Shown: positions 11,340 through 22,901 of the stretch, one piece after another
Position numbering within the stretch: position 1 is the stretch's first letter
Layout of the letters: every line of letters starts with the position of its first letter
NCBI GenBank assembly: GCA_029378245.1
Contig: JARKIF010000026.1
Span: forward strand, 62,001-126,000
DNA: 64,000 bases
Source: Roridomyces roridus
Lineage: Eukaryota > Basidiomycota > Agaricomycetes > Agaricales > Mycenaceae
Direction: 5' to 3'
The notes under the pieces: generated by a model
The model's database searches: none
Told to the model about the DNA's origin: nothing
What the model saw: only the letters and a program-made list of their open reading frames with translations
Translations under genes and position numbers: made by a program

Positions 11340-11630
11340 TCTCTCCTGTCCCTTGAGTGGGCCGGCCCAAAACAGAACCCTAAATACGAAAATCACATTC
11401 CAGAGGACTGGGCAAATTCCACAACCGCGGCCTTGAATACTTCTCCCCGGTAAAGATCCCCAGCTCACTGGCAAAGTTGAAACACCACAACTCGTACTGA
11501 ACTTCTGTTTGTTTGCCTTGCATGAAAATGTAGATTTTGCAACCGTCAACCTGCTTGAAATCCGATTTTTCTGGTATCGTCGCACTTTGTTCAAACCGTT
11601 GTCCGCAGCGCATCAGCTCCATCATGATCC
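11340..11630 (-). pseudogene. geneX 3'-part relic, second copy
   Basis: A minus-strand frame with 'YELWCFNFASELGIFTG' and 'EKYSRPRLWN' aligns to the other geneX pieces. It is probably a by-product of the same small tandem duplication as the orphan NLR C-terminus. Confidence 0.35.
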
Positions 11631-11943
11631 TCCTTGATCTTACCCACCATCATGTCTCTCCAGCGACAGCTTTACTCGCTCCGCGGCCTCGAATCTCTTG
11701 TTTCTGCCGAATGGGATGCTGAAATGGCCTTATCTGTGACTCCGACTCGGAGTAAGTACAGGACAAGACTCCTCCAGCCTGGTACACTAGTACTGCAGTC
11801 GCATCGGTATCCACAGGCTGTCTTGGCCGAGAATTTGAAGGCGATTGAAAAAAAAAAAATCAAGAACATCGGGTCTCCGTGGGCAATGTATTTCACAGGG
11901 TCTGTCAGCACCGCCTCCCTCACACTCCTTGGTCTCTCCGCCG
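11631..11943. other. 5' flank of NLR gene 2
   Basis: No gene is seen. The DNA resembles the upstream regions of the other NLR genes, including a 'CCACCATCATGTCTCT' stretch at about 11645, a poly-A tract near 11849-11860 and a degenerate version of the conserved upstream block near 11870-11900. Confidence 0.4.
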
Positions 11944-14507
11944 ATGTCACTCTACCAACCTCACCAACCAGACTCCGCCCTGCTTCCTCATATTGGAGGC
12001 AATAACCCAGTGCACATCCAGAACAGTACGTTTAACAGTGTCGCGGGAAACATGAACGTTTCCCACACAACAAATGTCGGCGAAAGCGGTCAGTACTCAC
12101 TCCTGCCGAAACTTCAATGCTCCTGATCTTTTATTCGTAGGCTTGGATGTATTGCGGCGCGCGTTGTGTGAGGACGCCATGCATGATTCAGCAGTCCGCC
12201 CTCCCGATCCCTCTTGCCATCCGGGCACACGGAATGCGATACTAGAGCGGCTTGATCAATGGTCCTTCGAGCAGCCCGAAGACAGCAGGATACTCTGGCT
12301 CCACGGCTGCGCAGGAATAGGCAAGTCCGCCATTGCCCAGCAGTTCGCCGCAAGCTGCCAAGCTCGCGGTCAATTGGGCGGCTCATTCTTCTGGAAGCGC
12401 GGCGATGTAGGCCGTGGACACTGGAGAAGTTTATTCCCATCTCTCGCCTATCAACTCGCCGCTTCAATCCCTGCAATTGGACCCATGATACAGCGGGCAG
12501 TTGAAAGTGACAGACTCATTGCCAGCAAATCGATGCGTTACCAGCTCGAGAAGCTGTTCGTCCTGCCATTCAAAGAGGCGCAGATACCCAGGTCACGTCC
12601 CATCCTGGTCCTGGACGGATTGGATGAATGCGAAAGCCACGCAATACAGACGATGCTCCTGCAATCTTTCATCGACGTTGTGCGCTCTCGATGCATCCCG
12701 ATCCACATCCTCATCTGCAGCCGCTCGGAATCACATCTGCGAGAGGTGCTCGAGGCTCCTGACAATTCTGACCTCTGTGGTGGTTTTCAGATCCGCCCAG
12801 ACCCTTCGGCCCACGCCGACATCTCACGATTCCTTACCCACGAATTCTCACGGATACACCGAGCTCATACAGGCCGAGGAATCGCATTGGACGATGGCTG
12901 GCCTGGCAAGGCTACAATCCGGGAGCTGGTCGAAAGGTCCTCTGGAACCTTCATCTACGCAGCCACCATCGTTCGCTGGGTTGACGACGAATACTCCCAC
13001 CCTGAGGACCGTCTAGGTGCTGTTCTCAGTCTGGATCCCTTCAGCACAACTCCTCTCGATGACCTATACATCCAAATTCTTTCAGCCATTCCCGACGAAT
13101 CAGTCCTTGTCCGCGTACTACACGCGATTCTAGAAGCAGGTCTGGGCCCCGAGGACATCGACACTGCACTTCAAATGCGTAGAGGAACGTCTCGTAGCAC
13201 CTTGCGCGGACTCCATTCCCTGCTCCAAGTTCCATCCGTGCGAATCTTGGACCCCGAGATCCAGCCTGTGCAACTGTTGCATGCATCCTTCGGAGACTTC
13301 CTCGTCGACCCGCAGCGATCGTCAGGCTTTTGCGTATCTGGGGAGGAGCTGCGAATTGTGCTGGTGCACAGCATGATTTGCGCGCTCGAATCTGGACTTC
13401 AGCCGCTGGACTTTCGGTAAGTCTCCAAGCCTGTTTCAACTTCATTCTGTTACTCTCTATTTGACAGGACCATCGCCTCGAGTTTCCTGCGATCTCTCAT
13501 CAAGATACCCCCTACGGAGAGTCTATTCCCCATCTTGCGCGATGTCTATGTTCAACACCGCGCATACACCCATGGGTACCGAGGACTAGCAGATTCTGTT
13601 CTCACCTGGCTCAAGGTGAATTTTCCTTTGCTCAAGGTAGCCAAAGCTAACTTCCTGAAGCGCTATTCAAACCCCCCTTCGGACCTCGTTGAAACCTGGG
13701 TCGATTTGTGTCGACTCATAGACGGAAGCTACCTGCATTACTTCCATGTATGCCTGTATTTCCTTTGCAATCGTCGCTAGTTTATTTACACCGTGGATCA
13801 GGACCATCGAATTGTCGAATTCTTTGGACGATATCTATCGAAAAATCCAGCATCGCTCGCAGTTTTCCGAATCGCCTCCGCCTTGAGAGATGACCAATAT
13901 CATCCACGACCAGAAAGAATGGCATTGGATCTGCTCGGGCTGACGTGGGAGGTTTTTCGACCCCTTCTCAAATTTTCCTTAGACGACCTGTGCAACTTTC
14001 TCCGTGACCCCCAGAGATGCGAAGGCTTGTACATGTCCCCAAGGGAAATATTACGCTCCATCGCCCTGTTGTGTATAAGTCGCATGAATGATGTTTTACG
14101 CACCAACAATTTCTTCGAATTCGACCCGTGAGTACACTCATAATCCCTCGAGCGGACACTTTTGACTCGGTAATAGGATGTGGATTTCCGGTGTGCGCAG
14201 CTGCAAACCTGACGGGGTCCTCTTTGGTGCTTTAGAACATCTGGAACTTTCTCAGGCCTGTGGAAAACTCAAACCCGACAAGGAATATCACCTGAAGTGT
14301 CATGAGCGTGAAGGGTTTCTCAGTCCAGACTCTTTTGAGACGATTTTGGAATGGTTACGCGTAAGTCCAATGCCCCGGTTGCAACTAGGCTGACTATTCC
14401 TACAGAAATGGCCGTCCACACCGCCTCATATAATTCAATCATGGGAAAGACAAAAGGCCGCGGCAGAGGAATGTCACGCTCGTCTTCGGGGACAACCGAC
14501 GCTGTAG
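11944..14507 (+). CDS. NACHT-NTPase (NLR-like) gene 2, intact, about 755 aa
   Basis: Seven exons keep one frame: 11944-12088, 12141-13416, 13468-13615, 13661-13747, 13802-14127, 14177-14360 and 14406-14507. Residues 1-48 are a short N-terminal segment with 'HIQNSTFNSVAGNMNVSHTT'. Next comes 'CEDAMHDSAVRPPDPSCHPG', a linker typical of agaricomycete NACHT proteins, then Walker A 'GCAGIGKSAIAQQF' and Walker B 'ILVLDGLDECES'. A 'HASFGDFLVDPQRS' segment closes the motor region. The C-terminal 280 residues have no WD40, TPR or ankyrin repeats but contain 'ALDLLGLTWEVFRPL' and a Cys-containing exon. STAND NTPases act as cytosolic switches, in fungi often in non-self recognition and cell death; that role is inferred here. 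Confidence 0.85.
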
Positions 14508-14678
14508 AAGATTCGAATTCTGCTTGAACATGTATCTCCGCCCTTGTACTAAACTAAATCCAATTTTCGCGCCAATCGTGAAGATCCTTGCTGATGAACT
14601 GAAACTCCACAACTCATACGCCGAGTTGGCCTCAAAACAGGCCGGATGCGGAACTTCCATCTCCGCAACAGCCACCCC

Positions 14679-17600
14679 TGTTGAGGATGGATTTCCGATC
14701 GCTATTTACTCTTTGTTTGTAGTAATGATCGGGAGCTTTCCGGGTTGTTACAGACCACCACCACCTAAGGAAGCTACGTTCGCGTACCTTCAGGACCCGG
14801 TAGGTACCTTAAAATGTTGACACAAAGTGTACCTAACAGGTCGTGTCTACGCGACGACGGATCAACTATTCCCGATTGGGAAGCTCCTCTTGCCACGGTA
14901 CCACCACCGTCGTCGATGCTATCGCACGTCCGCCGCCAATCCACGCCTCGGAGCTCTATGCCGTTGCATGCGCAAAGCCCTCAACGGACTCCCTCGCTGT
15001 CTCAGGCGCTGTCAAGCCCGCTGAGCGTTGATGCCTTTCCTCCTCCTCCTCCTTCCCGCACCTCATTCGGAATCACGCCGCGTGTCTCCCTCCCGACCTT
15101 GAATTCGTCTTTAAAACGTTAGCCTCCCTGTGAATGCGCCGCTTATAACCTGCTACAACCCTGCTTGCCACCTCCGTTCACCCCTACCACCCGCAGCCCG
15201 TTCGGGTCGACTTGCGCGCTGCACGTTGGTACTGCATTGCCTTGCACGCTGGATTAATATACCAACACTACAAGTCACGATGCTGCCGCTCCCGTTGGCT
15301 GCGTCACTTTCGACCTACGGCGCCTACAGCACCTCCGTTCTTTCCTACCACCCGCACCTCGTTCTGGCTGCCCTCCACTGGCGTCCTCGGCGTTTGCGAT
15401 GCTTTCGATTTACCTCCGGCCTGAGATTCGCTAATCAGGCTCCCCAGCTCGTAGTGATAGCTCTTGCTGTTCACACTACCGCCCCCCTTTCCCTTCGTTT
15501 CCGCTGCCCGACCAACACAGATACTCAAATGCAACACCTTTGAGTGGCTATACTATCAGATTCACTCGCGCTCTCCCTTCCGCTCCATACCTCCGGATAT
15601 CCCAGCCAGGACCAAATGACAATTCCAGCACCCCCGCCTTGTACCCTCGGGTGCACTGCAACTCGTGAGCATCATCTTCTCTAGCCCGTAGCGCAACGCC
15701 CAGTGCTCATCATTGGCCTGGCATAGATATGAAAGGGTCGGGCGAGGAGGGCCGGAGGTGACGAAGGTGAAGGTGTGGGAGCGGGGGTACGCTGTGTGAC
15801 GCTGGGAGGTGGAGGAGTGAAGGTGTGAGAGCGGGGATGGACTGCTGGACGTTGGGAGTCGAGTTTTGCAGTCAGGCTGTCTGAACACGCTTTCCATCTT
15901 TGGCGTGTACCACCTCCGCACCGTGAAAATACCTCCTTTACTTCCTTTCCTCTCATTCTCCTGATTTTCAGCTTAGAAAATGAAGTGAATATGTACTAGC
16001 TACTCTCTGTGAAACATAGATAAAATGAAAACGAGCTTGACCACCTACTACACCTCCGTCGCATCGGCACTCCCATTGAGTAATATCCGGGCAGCCAATC
16101 GGATGCCGAATAAAGATCGTCACCCACTTTCTTTTTTCTCTGGAACACATTTCCCCTCGTATTGGCTCTTTTGAAGCTCGGGATTTCATGTTTTAGGTCC
16201 GCCGCACCCAAACAGATTTTTGCCCCGTTTTTTGGGAGTGATTTAGGACCCGAACACCGTTTCGTTCGAAAGGTAGGGTACTTCCCTATTAGTATCTGTA
16301 CTTCACTTACAACTTACTTACACATTGTCGAGCAATTGATTTCCCCCGCACTCAGAACTCGTCAGCACTGTTGTAAATGTTAATTCAAGTCTTTCCACGT
16401 TTCCTCCCACCCTCTATTTACTTTCTTTGACCCATATACCAGGTACAATTGAACAGGGAATTCCCCTCTCGACAATCTCGCACCCGTGCAAAACTGTGGC
16501 TCCGGGCCACTGGAAGAAGAAATGTGGAGAGGGAATAGATGGTCATGAGTGGAGGAAGAGGATATGATTTGGACGATGTATAGTAAATACATACTCATTG
16601 GAAACTATCGACGCTGCGGACACGCTTATCGGCGTTCGACCTGCATTCGGCTCCCAGCCCCGTGCGAGATGCCGCATCTTCGACGTCCCCACGCTTAACG
16701 TCCCAGGGCTCGAACGGCCCAGCACGCGACACCCCACGTTCGTAGACGAGGACACGGGGCGACTGGCTGACTCGCGCTTGAGGCGTTCCCGCCGCAGCCC
16801 GGTGTCCGCCATATTTACCTCTCACCCTCCTCCCCTCCTTGCCGTCGACTCTTTCCCTACTCTCCCCTCACCTGCGTAGCTCTCGCTGCCCTCATCTCCT
16901 TCGCCGCTGCCTTCACCTCCGTCGCGTTCCCGTTACGTTCCTACGTTCGTAGTGCCGTCGAGTCGATCCAGGTACGTCGCAGAGCACGACACTCACGTCG
17001 CGCTCGACGCCGTTGTATCGGTCAACGCAGAGGGAGTACCGCTTGATGGGTGAATAGGCTGTAGCACGCGCACAGCGGAAGTGGAGGCACCGGTGGGGCG
17101 TAGATTTGCGAACTGGGCTGCTCCTGGCTGGCAAGGGTAGGTCCGAGTGGCCATTGGGGCCCGGGCCCGACGAGCAGCGTGCAACGAGAGATCGAAGGTG
17201 ACGGCGCGGCGAATCGAGGGTGGGGGACAGGGCGGGGTGTTGCCGATGGACAACACGAGGTTGCTTTGTGGCAGTCTATCTGGGAGAGGATGGTTGGACG
17301 ACGCAGACTCGGAGGGCGGTAGAAAACGAAGCACCGGCATCTGGAAACACTGTTTGCATGGATAGAGGCCGGGGTTCGTGATAGATCCGCTGTCTCGGAA
17401 TAGTGGTCCATAGAGCTGATGGTTCTACATAGAGCCATGTAGACACGCACTCTCTTGATAGTCGCCGGTCTCTCCCAAAGAACATTTATGCAATTGCTTT
17501 CTATGATAGATTGTATCTCACCTTTTTGACTTAGCAAAATTCCAGATGCGACGCACTTGTAAGTACAGGAGACTGAAGTGGTCCGTGCGCGGATCATCGC

Positions 17601-19973
17601 TGATGCCACGTCAATGCACTTTTCGTCCTACCTTCATCTTCTGCCCCGTCCTCGTCCCCCGTCCCTTGGCCGCCTGGCGCCCTCAAGACTCCAGGCATCA
17701 AGCTGCTGCCGTCTCTTCCCCACCGTATCTCAAACCCCACTCCCGCTGCTGTCAATGAACCCCGAAGAAACACTCCCAAGTCGTTCTCCGAACCCCACTC
17801 GGTGCTCATCCCAGTCGTCACACGCTACGCAACCCGCGTCAACTTCAATGCTCCCCTTTTGTCTGGATGCGCATGAAGACCTTCCCGTGGTTGGCCGCTG
17901 AGTCCCGACAGCTTGAAGTTACTGCCCAAGATTCGCGCACGTTCGCGGCTTGCGACTTATTCCACTCGGAAGCGGACTTGGTCATCGCACATGTTTCCTT
18001 CTCCATCGCGTCTCCCAGCAAGCACACGCTCCCAACCACCCCCTCGTCTCATCCCCGACAGTCGACCTCGTTCGTCTACGCTGGCATCAACGTCAAGATG
18101 GTGTCATTACCGAGCGGCCGCACACACGGGCATCAATGCTGATGCGCAACGTCACCGTAACGACGGATTGCGATCTCGGGTGTGGATTTTCGACGTGCGC
18201 GCGCTGCCGACGGCACGGCGCAGTTTGACGGCGCGACAGATCAGCTTTCGAGTCTACTGTGTACTATGTAGACCAATGCCATTCCTTTTCTCTCATCTGC
18301 CCTCTGTTTCCTAGTCTTCCCGATGTATTCCGAGCCTCGACTAGAATCGGGACGCCGCTCCTGATTAGCGAAACTCGCTGTCTATGTAGATCTATGTAGC
18401 TCTATGGCTCTACTGTCCTACTGCCAAACTGATCTATGATGCTCTATCATAGAGCCACCCGGCTCTCGTGTAGAGGGTACATGCCTATGTGCCTACTGCT
18501 CTACGGGCCTCTATGTAGCTCTATCTAGACAAGTCTGTTTTCCAGATGGGGGCTGGGAGCGAAGGTCATCCTCCCAGCAGCGCACGCCACTATGGCGCAC
18601 ATTTCTTGTTGTGCAGGGTATGTATCGCAGTCGGATAGCAAGAGAAACAGCGCGTCGCGTGGCACTGCAAGGGTGCAACGTTCCCGGCTCGACCAGCGCA
18701 GCAACGGAGGCGAAGGAGCGGCTGCAGGTCGTCTAGTCGTGCCCAATGGTGTCCAGAAACAAAGTCGAGAGCGGGGGATTGTCATGTGAGTCGCTCAGGA
18801 GCATGGTTTGGCGGCGACGCGCCCGAGCGTCGAGGACGGTGGTGGTGTCGTGGCAGGAGGTGCTTCCCAATTGGGAAGAATTGATCCGACGCTGTGGAGA
18901 CAGAGCCTGTTAGGTACGCTTCATGTCAACACATTAAGCTACCTACCGGGTCCCGAAGGTACGCGAACGTAGCTTCCTTAGGTGACCACCACCATCTACC
19001 GCGCAGGCCGTGCGTCAACAGATTCGCAGTCAGAGCGAAGGGCCAACCCCGCTTTACGTGCGGCCCTGCTCTGTAACAGTCTCGGGGTGGTTCTGCTGGA
19101 GGCTCCCTGCTGGTCAACCCCTCTCCTGGCAATATCCCGACAATGACTCTCTCCTTGCTTGACGACTTCTTCAAGTTTTCCCCACCCACCCTCCCTTCTT
19201 CGACGTTCATTTTCGCTGCTGTCGGTGTTTGGTCGCGCATAGACGCCGCACCACGGGTCGTATGCGCGAGGGGGAGAATAGGGGCTAGAGGCATGCCGCC
19301 GGCCCTGGGGCTTACTGGAGATGGAGAGCGTGGATGTGTGTCAAGGATGGAGAGGGAGCAGGAATGAGGCGTACGAGGATGGAAGGAGAGGGCCCTGGCG
19401 ATGGAGTGTCGATCGACCGAGTATGGTCAGCCCGGCCACGGACGGGAAAGCCCCAAGGTCCGTGGATTGTCCGGGTTGTCGGCAAGGGGCAGACGGCACA
19501 GGATCCGCACAGGGACAAGCTCCTGGTCACGGTGTACAGGACCCGAGCGGTATGCTCATGGACAGCCGAGTACTAGGGCGGCGAGTCGAGCACGGGACGC
19601 TTTCGGGACGCATTACGACATTGCCATCAAGTACGACGAGTCGACGGTGTGGTACGCCAAGACGAAGATTAGGACAATTCCTCGACCGAACACAGGCCCG
19701 CAATTTGCTTCGCAGGAATTTTGGATGGCGATTGGGGTGGTAAAAGGATGGGATTGTGGGGTTCTTCGGGTTAGGCTGCACTCACGGCTGGGCTCCACAG
19801 TGAGGGGGAGATTGTGGATTTCGGTCGCGCAAGGACGCAATGGTCCTTTGCGCGAGGGGGAGTGTTGAGGATGGATTTCCGATCGCTATTTACTCTTTGT
19901 TTGTAGTAATGATCGGGAGCTTTCCGGGTTGTTACAGACCACCACCATCTACCGCGCAGGCCGTGCGTCAACA
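14679..19973. mobile_element. TRIM-like LTR retrotransposon with 111-bp LTRs, interrupted by a DNA transposon
   Basis: Two near-identical LTRs start TGTTGAGG and end GCGTCAACA. The left LTR is 14679-14761 plus 18993-19020 (83 + 28 = 111 bp) and the right LTR is 19863-19973 (111 bp). The target duplication is ACCCC (14674-14678 and 19974-19978). The short internal part (19021-19862) ends in the purine-rich tract 'GCGAGGGGGAG' just before the right LTR, as expected for a polypurine tract. No gag-pol frame exists, so the element is non-autonomous. The un-inserted site is seen in the paralogue near 41640-41680. Confidence 0.85.
14762..18984. mobile_element. 4.2-kb non-autonomous DNA transposon with long terminal inverted repeats (MULE-like)
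   Basis: The element begins 'CACCTAAGGAAGCTACG' and ends with its reverse complement. About 77 bases match closely, and weaker inverted similarity extends to roughly 200 bases at each end (to about 14960 and from about 18785). The direct repeat ACCACCAC (8 bp; 14754-14761 and 18985-18992) flanks it. The right LTR of the host element shows the same site empty. Long inverted repeats with an 8-bp duplication suggest Mutator-like (MULE), though an unusual hAT cannot be excluded. Inside, no frame resembles a transposase; there are many short open frames and a run of 'CTCTATGTAGCTCTAT'-like repeats at about 18370-18530. Confidence 0.8.
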
Positions 19974-20145
19974 ACCCCATCCTCTCCGGTGAGCGTCTCG
20001 GCGTACACCCGACTTGGGTTCGCACTGCACCGCGATGCGAGTCGCACGACGTCCAACCGACCGACTTGCCGCCCATCGGAGTTGCTGAACAAGTCGGGAT
20101 TTGGAAAACCTGAACGGAAGTTGTCCTGGCGGTCGTCCCAAAGCA

Positions 20146-20760
20146 TCAAAGCATCTGGACTGCCCTCCTCATGTTTGAGCTGATATCCCAGAGCTTGCCC
20201 AGAGGAATAATACTGTTGGGACTGGTGCTGGCTCCGAGGGACCGAGTCGAACTCGGATTCTTATTAGTGGTGGGTAGGTGAGTGGTTGTGAGACGGACAT
20301 AGAAATACAGATAATTTATACTCCAGTTGATGTTGTATTCATGACACGCAGCCTCGCTCCGAGTTTTCAGATTTTGTGTTGAGACTTCAATTGCGGACCT
20401 GCGGTGGCCATGAGGCGGACGTGCTGAGACGTACTCGTCCAGCACGGTGAATATGAACGCGTTAGCCGACTTTTCTTGCCTGTCTACTTATCAACGCTGA
20501 AGAAGTGAACTCGCTGCGAAACTCCGAAAGAATGCTGGACGCACCTTCAGTGACGTTCAGCTCGCATAATAGTAAGTTGAGCTGTTTCATCGCGAGTTCC
20601 TTTGCCGTGTGATCCTCGAGCCGTTCAGATTCCAAGGCAGACACGTTGGAACCCATTACGAGGATGATTTTGCTTGTGAACATGGCGAGTCGCCCAAATG
20701 AGATGGAGGACGGGAAGAACTTGGAAGGCTGATCCGTCTCGGAAGTCGGTGACATCATTG
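20146..20760 (-). pseudogene. Hotdog thioesterase relic upstream of SDR copy 1
   Basis: Scattered minus-strand fragments match the thioesterase genes: 'LLLCELNVTEG' (about 20555-20585), an 'AFIFTVLDEYVSARPP' piece (about 20405-20460), and DNA upstream of the SDR also found near 35.3 and 42.65 kb. The frame is not continuous. The same relic sits at the same place before SDR copy 2. Confidence 0.5.
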
Positions 20761-20876
20761 TCTCTCATAGCCGATTCACCCACGACACCGACTCTCACCC
20801 TCTCACCCGACACAGTGAGCTGCCGCTGGACGCGTAATTTGTACGATCTCGTTGCCCTTGTTGGAATCCGTCGGGC

Positions 20877-20889
20877 TCATAAAAAGCCT
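20877..20889 (+). promoter_or_regulatory. TATA-like element of SDR copy 1
   Basis: 'CTCATAAAAAGCC' lies about 50-60 bases before the ATG at 20938. The equivalent site before SDR copy 2 reads 'CTTATAAAAGCC'. Confidence 0.4.
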
Positions 20890-20937
20890 GCCACTTTCGC
20901 CCTCACTGGCAGAGTCGTCATCTCACAACCTCTCCAA

Positions 20938-21838
20938 ATGTCTACCAGCAAAGTCATCCTCGTCACCGGCTCCAACACTGGAATCGGTTACGAACTCGTC
21001 CATCTCCTCGCTGCCAAGGGACACACCGTCTACCTCGCGTCGCGCAAGGAATCAGCGGGAACGGAGGCTGTGTACGTCTTCTTCTGCACCATCTCTCGTC
21101 GATGTGATTCTCATATCTTCCCAGCGCGAAAATCAAGAAAGAAAAGGACCTCGACGTCAAGCTCGTGCAGCTCGATGTCACCGATGTCGCCTCGATCGAG
21201 GCTGCCGTCGCCAAGATCCAGAAGGATGAAGGAAAGCTGCATGTGCTCGTCAACAATGCCGGTGCGTCCCTCTCTACCCATTCCCGGCCCAGATTGATCT
21301 AGGGACTCATAGGAATCAGCGAAATGGACAAGCCCCACAGCGCTACCTCCCCCGACCTTGCTGCTATCCGCGCGACAATCGACGCCAACCTCTTTGGCCT
21401 CATCCAAACCACCACCGCCTTCCTTCCCCTTCTCCGCGCATCCAACACGCCTTCAGCACCCTCTGTCATCCTCAACGTCACCACCGACATGGCATCCAAC
21501 GGAAACATGGCTTCCGGGCCCAACTCCTTCCTCCACAAGTGCATTGCGTACAATACGAGCAAGGCAGCGGCGAATTCGTATACGATCGCGCTCGCCAAGG
21601 AGCTTGAGGAGGAAGGGATGAAGGTCAACTGTGCCACGCCTGGGTTTACGACGACCAAGTTGAATGGGTTTGCGCCGGGCGGCAAGACGGCGGAACAGGG
21701 AGCGGAGATGCTCGTGCCGTGGTGTTTGATGGACAAGGATGGCAAGACTTGTGGGTTGAGATATTGGCTTTTCTTCCAGTCTTGCTGACATGAGTCCAAG
21801 GTCGCTTCGCTTTCGATGGAGGCGAGTTGCCGTGGTAG
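20938..21838 (+). CDS. Short-chain dehydrogenase/reductase (SDR), copy 1, intact, 248 aa
   Basis: Four exons (20938-21071, 21125-21261, 21313-21750, 21801-21838) give one frame. The N-terminal cofactor site is 'VTGSNTGIGYELV' (TGxxxGIG, classical SDR). 'LDVTDVASI' and 'VLVNNAG' follow in the expected order. 'ILNVTTDMAS' is in the place of the catalytic Ser/Thr strand, and the active-site 'YNTSKAAAN' supplies Tyr and Lys. 'CATPGFTTTKLNGF' follows. The end 'FAFDGGELPW' is typical of a fungal SDR group that closes with GELPW. It should be a soluble NAD(P)-dependent oxidoreductase; cofactor preference and substrate are not readable. Confidence 0.9.
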
Positions 21839-22195
21839 GAGAGTTGGATTGGCTTGTATCGTGTATTGCATATTCCTGCCGGATATGTATTGTATCATAA
21901 TGAGAACGTTGCATTGAACATGTACACGAAATTCATGGGTCAACTACAGTCAATGCGCCGTCAGACCTGGACATGCAATTGGTGTGGTGACAAGGAGAGA
22001 GGAACCATAACAGCGGACAAGGCGAAACGACGACGAGCAAGATGGAAGAGAGGAAAGAACCGCTTACTTTTCCTCTGGATATCGCCGGAGTCGCTCGGAT
22101 CCTCTGCGCAGTATTCGCCGCACTCAACTAAACGCTTGCCTATTGTGTTTGCAACCAGTGCGTCACATCACGCCGACGGAGGGAAAAAAAACGTC
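21839..22195. other. Intergenic region after SDR copy 1
   Basis: No gene or repeat was recognised in these roughly 350 bases. Confidence 0.4.
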
Positions 22196-22330
22196 CGCCT
22201 ACTCATTCACCTACCACCCAGACCCGAATCGAACGGGCACCTGTGGATGCTGTAGCCATTCCCATATCCGAGGTAATCCAGATGCAGGCTGTGCGCTGCG
22301 TCTCGCGGCTCAACGCTCATCCCAGAATGC
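22195..22330 (-). repeat. Partial tRNA-like SINE-type repeat
   Basis: The minus strand has the same T-arm-like 'CCCGTTCGATTCGGG' core and 'CTGGGTGGTAGGT' downstream as the fuller copies. A further T-arm-like core ('CCCCGTTCGACTCCGGG') lies at about 22500-22520. Both are fragments. Confidence 0.35.
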
Positions 22331-22595
22331 GAAAGATATCCGGTGCAGTGATGAGTGCCAGCTGTAAACGGATGAGGTCTCCTTGCGGAGACACGCAGTC
22401 AACGAACGTCGAGTTAAGGGAGATCTGGAGTGAAAAGCCTCGATCCAGCGCCGAAAAAAAGGGAAGTGGCGCGGCTTCCATTTGCATGCGGACCACCCGG
22501 AGTCGAACGGGGACCTGTACATGTGCCTGCGTATTTTGTCCACATTCGTCGTCTGAAAACAATGCAACGCCTTGTCAACGCCCGGGCACTTACTT

Positions 22596-22835
22596 GATCC
22601 AATTGGATTGGATTGGAGTGTCCAGACTTGGTCCAGAGTGGGTTCGAAATGGATCCCAGCAAAGACTGCGGTCGAGTGAGTTTTGAAGGAGACAAAAAAG
22701 AAGGAACTTTGGGGTACAGCAGGCGGCCCCGAATCAAACAGGCTCTTCTGCAATACCTTCGGAAAGAATTCAACGTTAGTGCACTGCAGAACGCACACCC
22801 CTCGTTACCGGATCTGAGAACACAGTCGGATATGG
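22596..22835 (-). repeat. tRNA-like SINE-type repeat, copy B
   Basis: Read on the minus strand it contains 'CCGACTGTG', a diverged tRNA-like part, a T-arm-like core 'CCTGTTTGATTCGGGG', and the shared body including 'CTGGACCAAGTCTGGACAC'. It lies directly 3' of the thioesterase gene at 22902-23757. Confidence 0.5.
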
Positions 22836-22901
22836 TGGTTGGAAGGCATGTTTCACTTCTAAAAAGCGTGAAAAGCATGGTAGACACAGATAGTTTACAC
22901 G

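Larger units (their letters stand above)
14439..20200 (-). pseudogene. geneX copy 1, split by a nested transposon insertion
   Basis: Two parts of a minus-strand sequence, about 19974-20200 and 14500-14678, are contiguous in the paralogue at 41.4-42.0 kb. Here they are separated by an LTR element carrying a second element. The visible frames include 'AVQMLWDDRQDNF', 'ANPSRVYAETLTG' (right part) and 'YELWSFSSSARIFTIGAKI' (left part). The protein family is not recognised. It is convergent with the NLR gene upstream, overlapping or abutting its 3' end. Confidence 0.45.

Noticed and set aside
17022..17609. 195-codon minus-strand ORF inside the 4.2-kb element as a transposase
   Set aside because: Composition is low-complexity Pro/Ser/Arg without any catalytic pattern (no DDE-type spacing visible); it overlaps equally long frames on the other strand.
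22490..22530. Possible tRNA gene on the minus strand (T-arm-like core and GGTCCGCA end)
   Set aside because: No matching 5' acceptor stem, D arm or anticodon loop at the right distance; it fits better as a fragment of the tRNA-like repeat.
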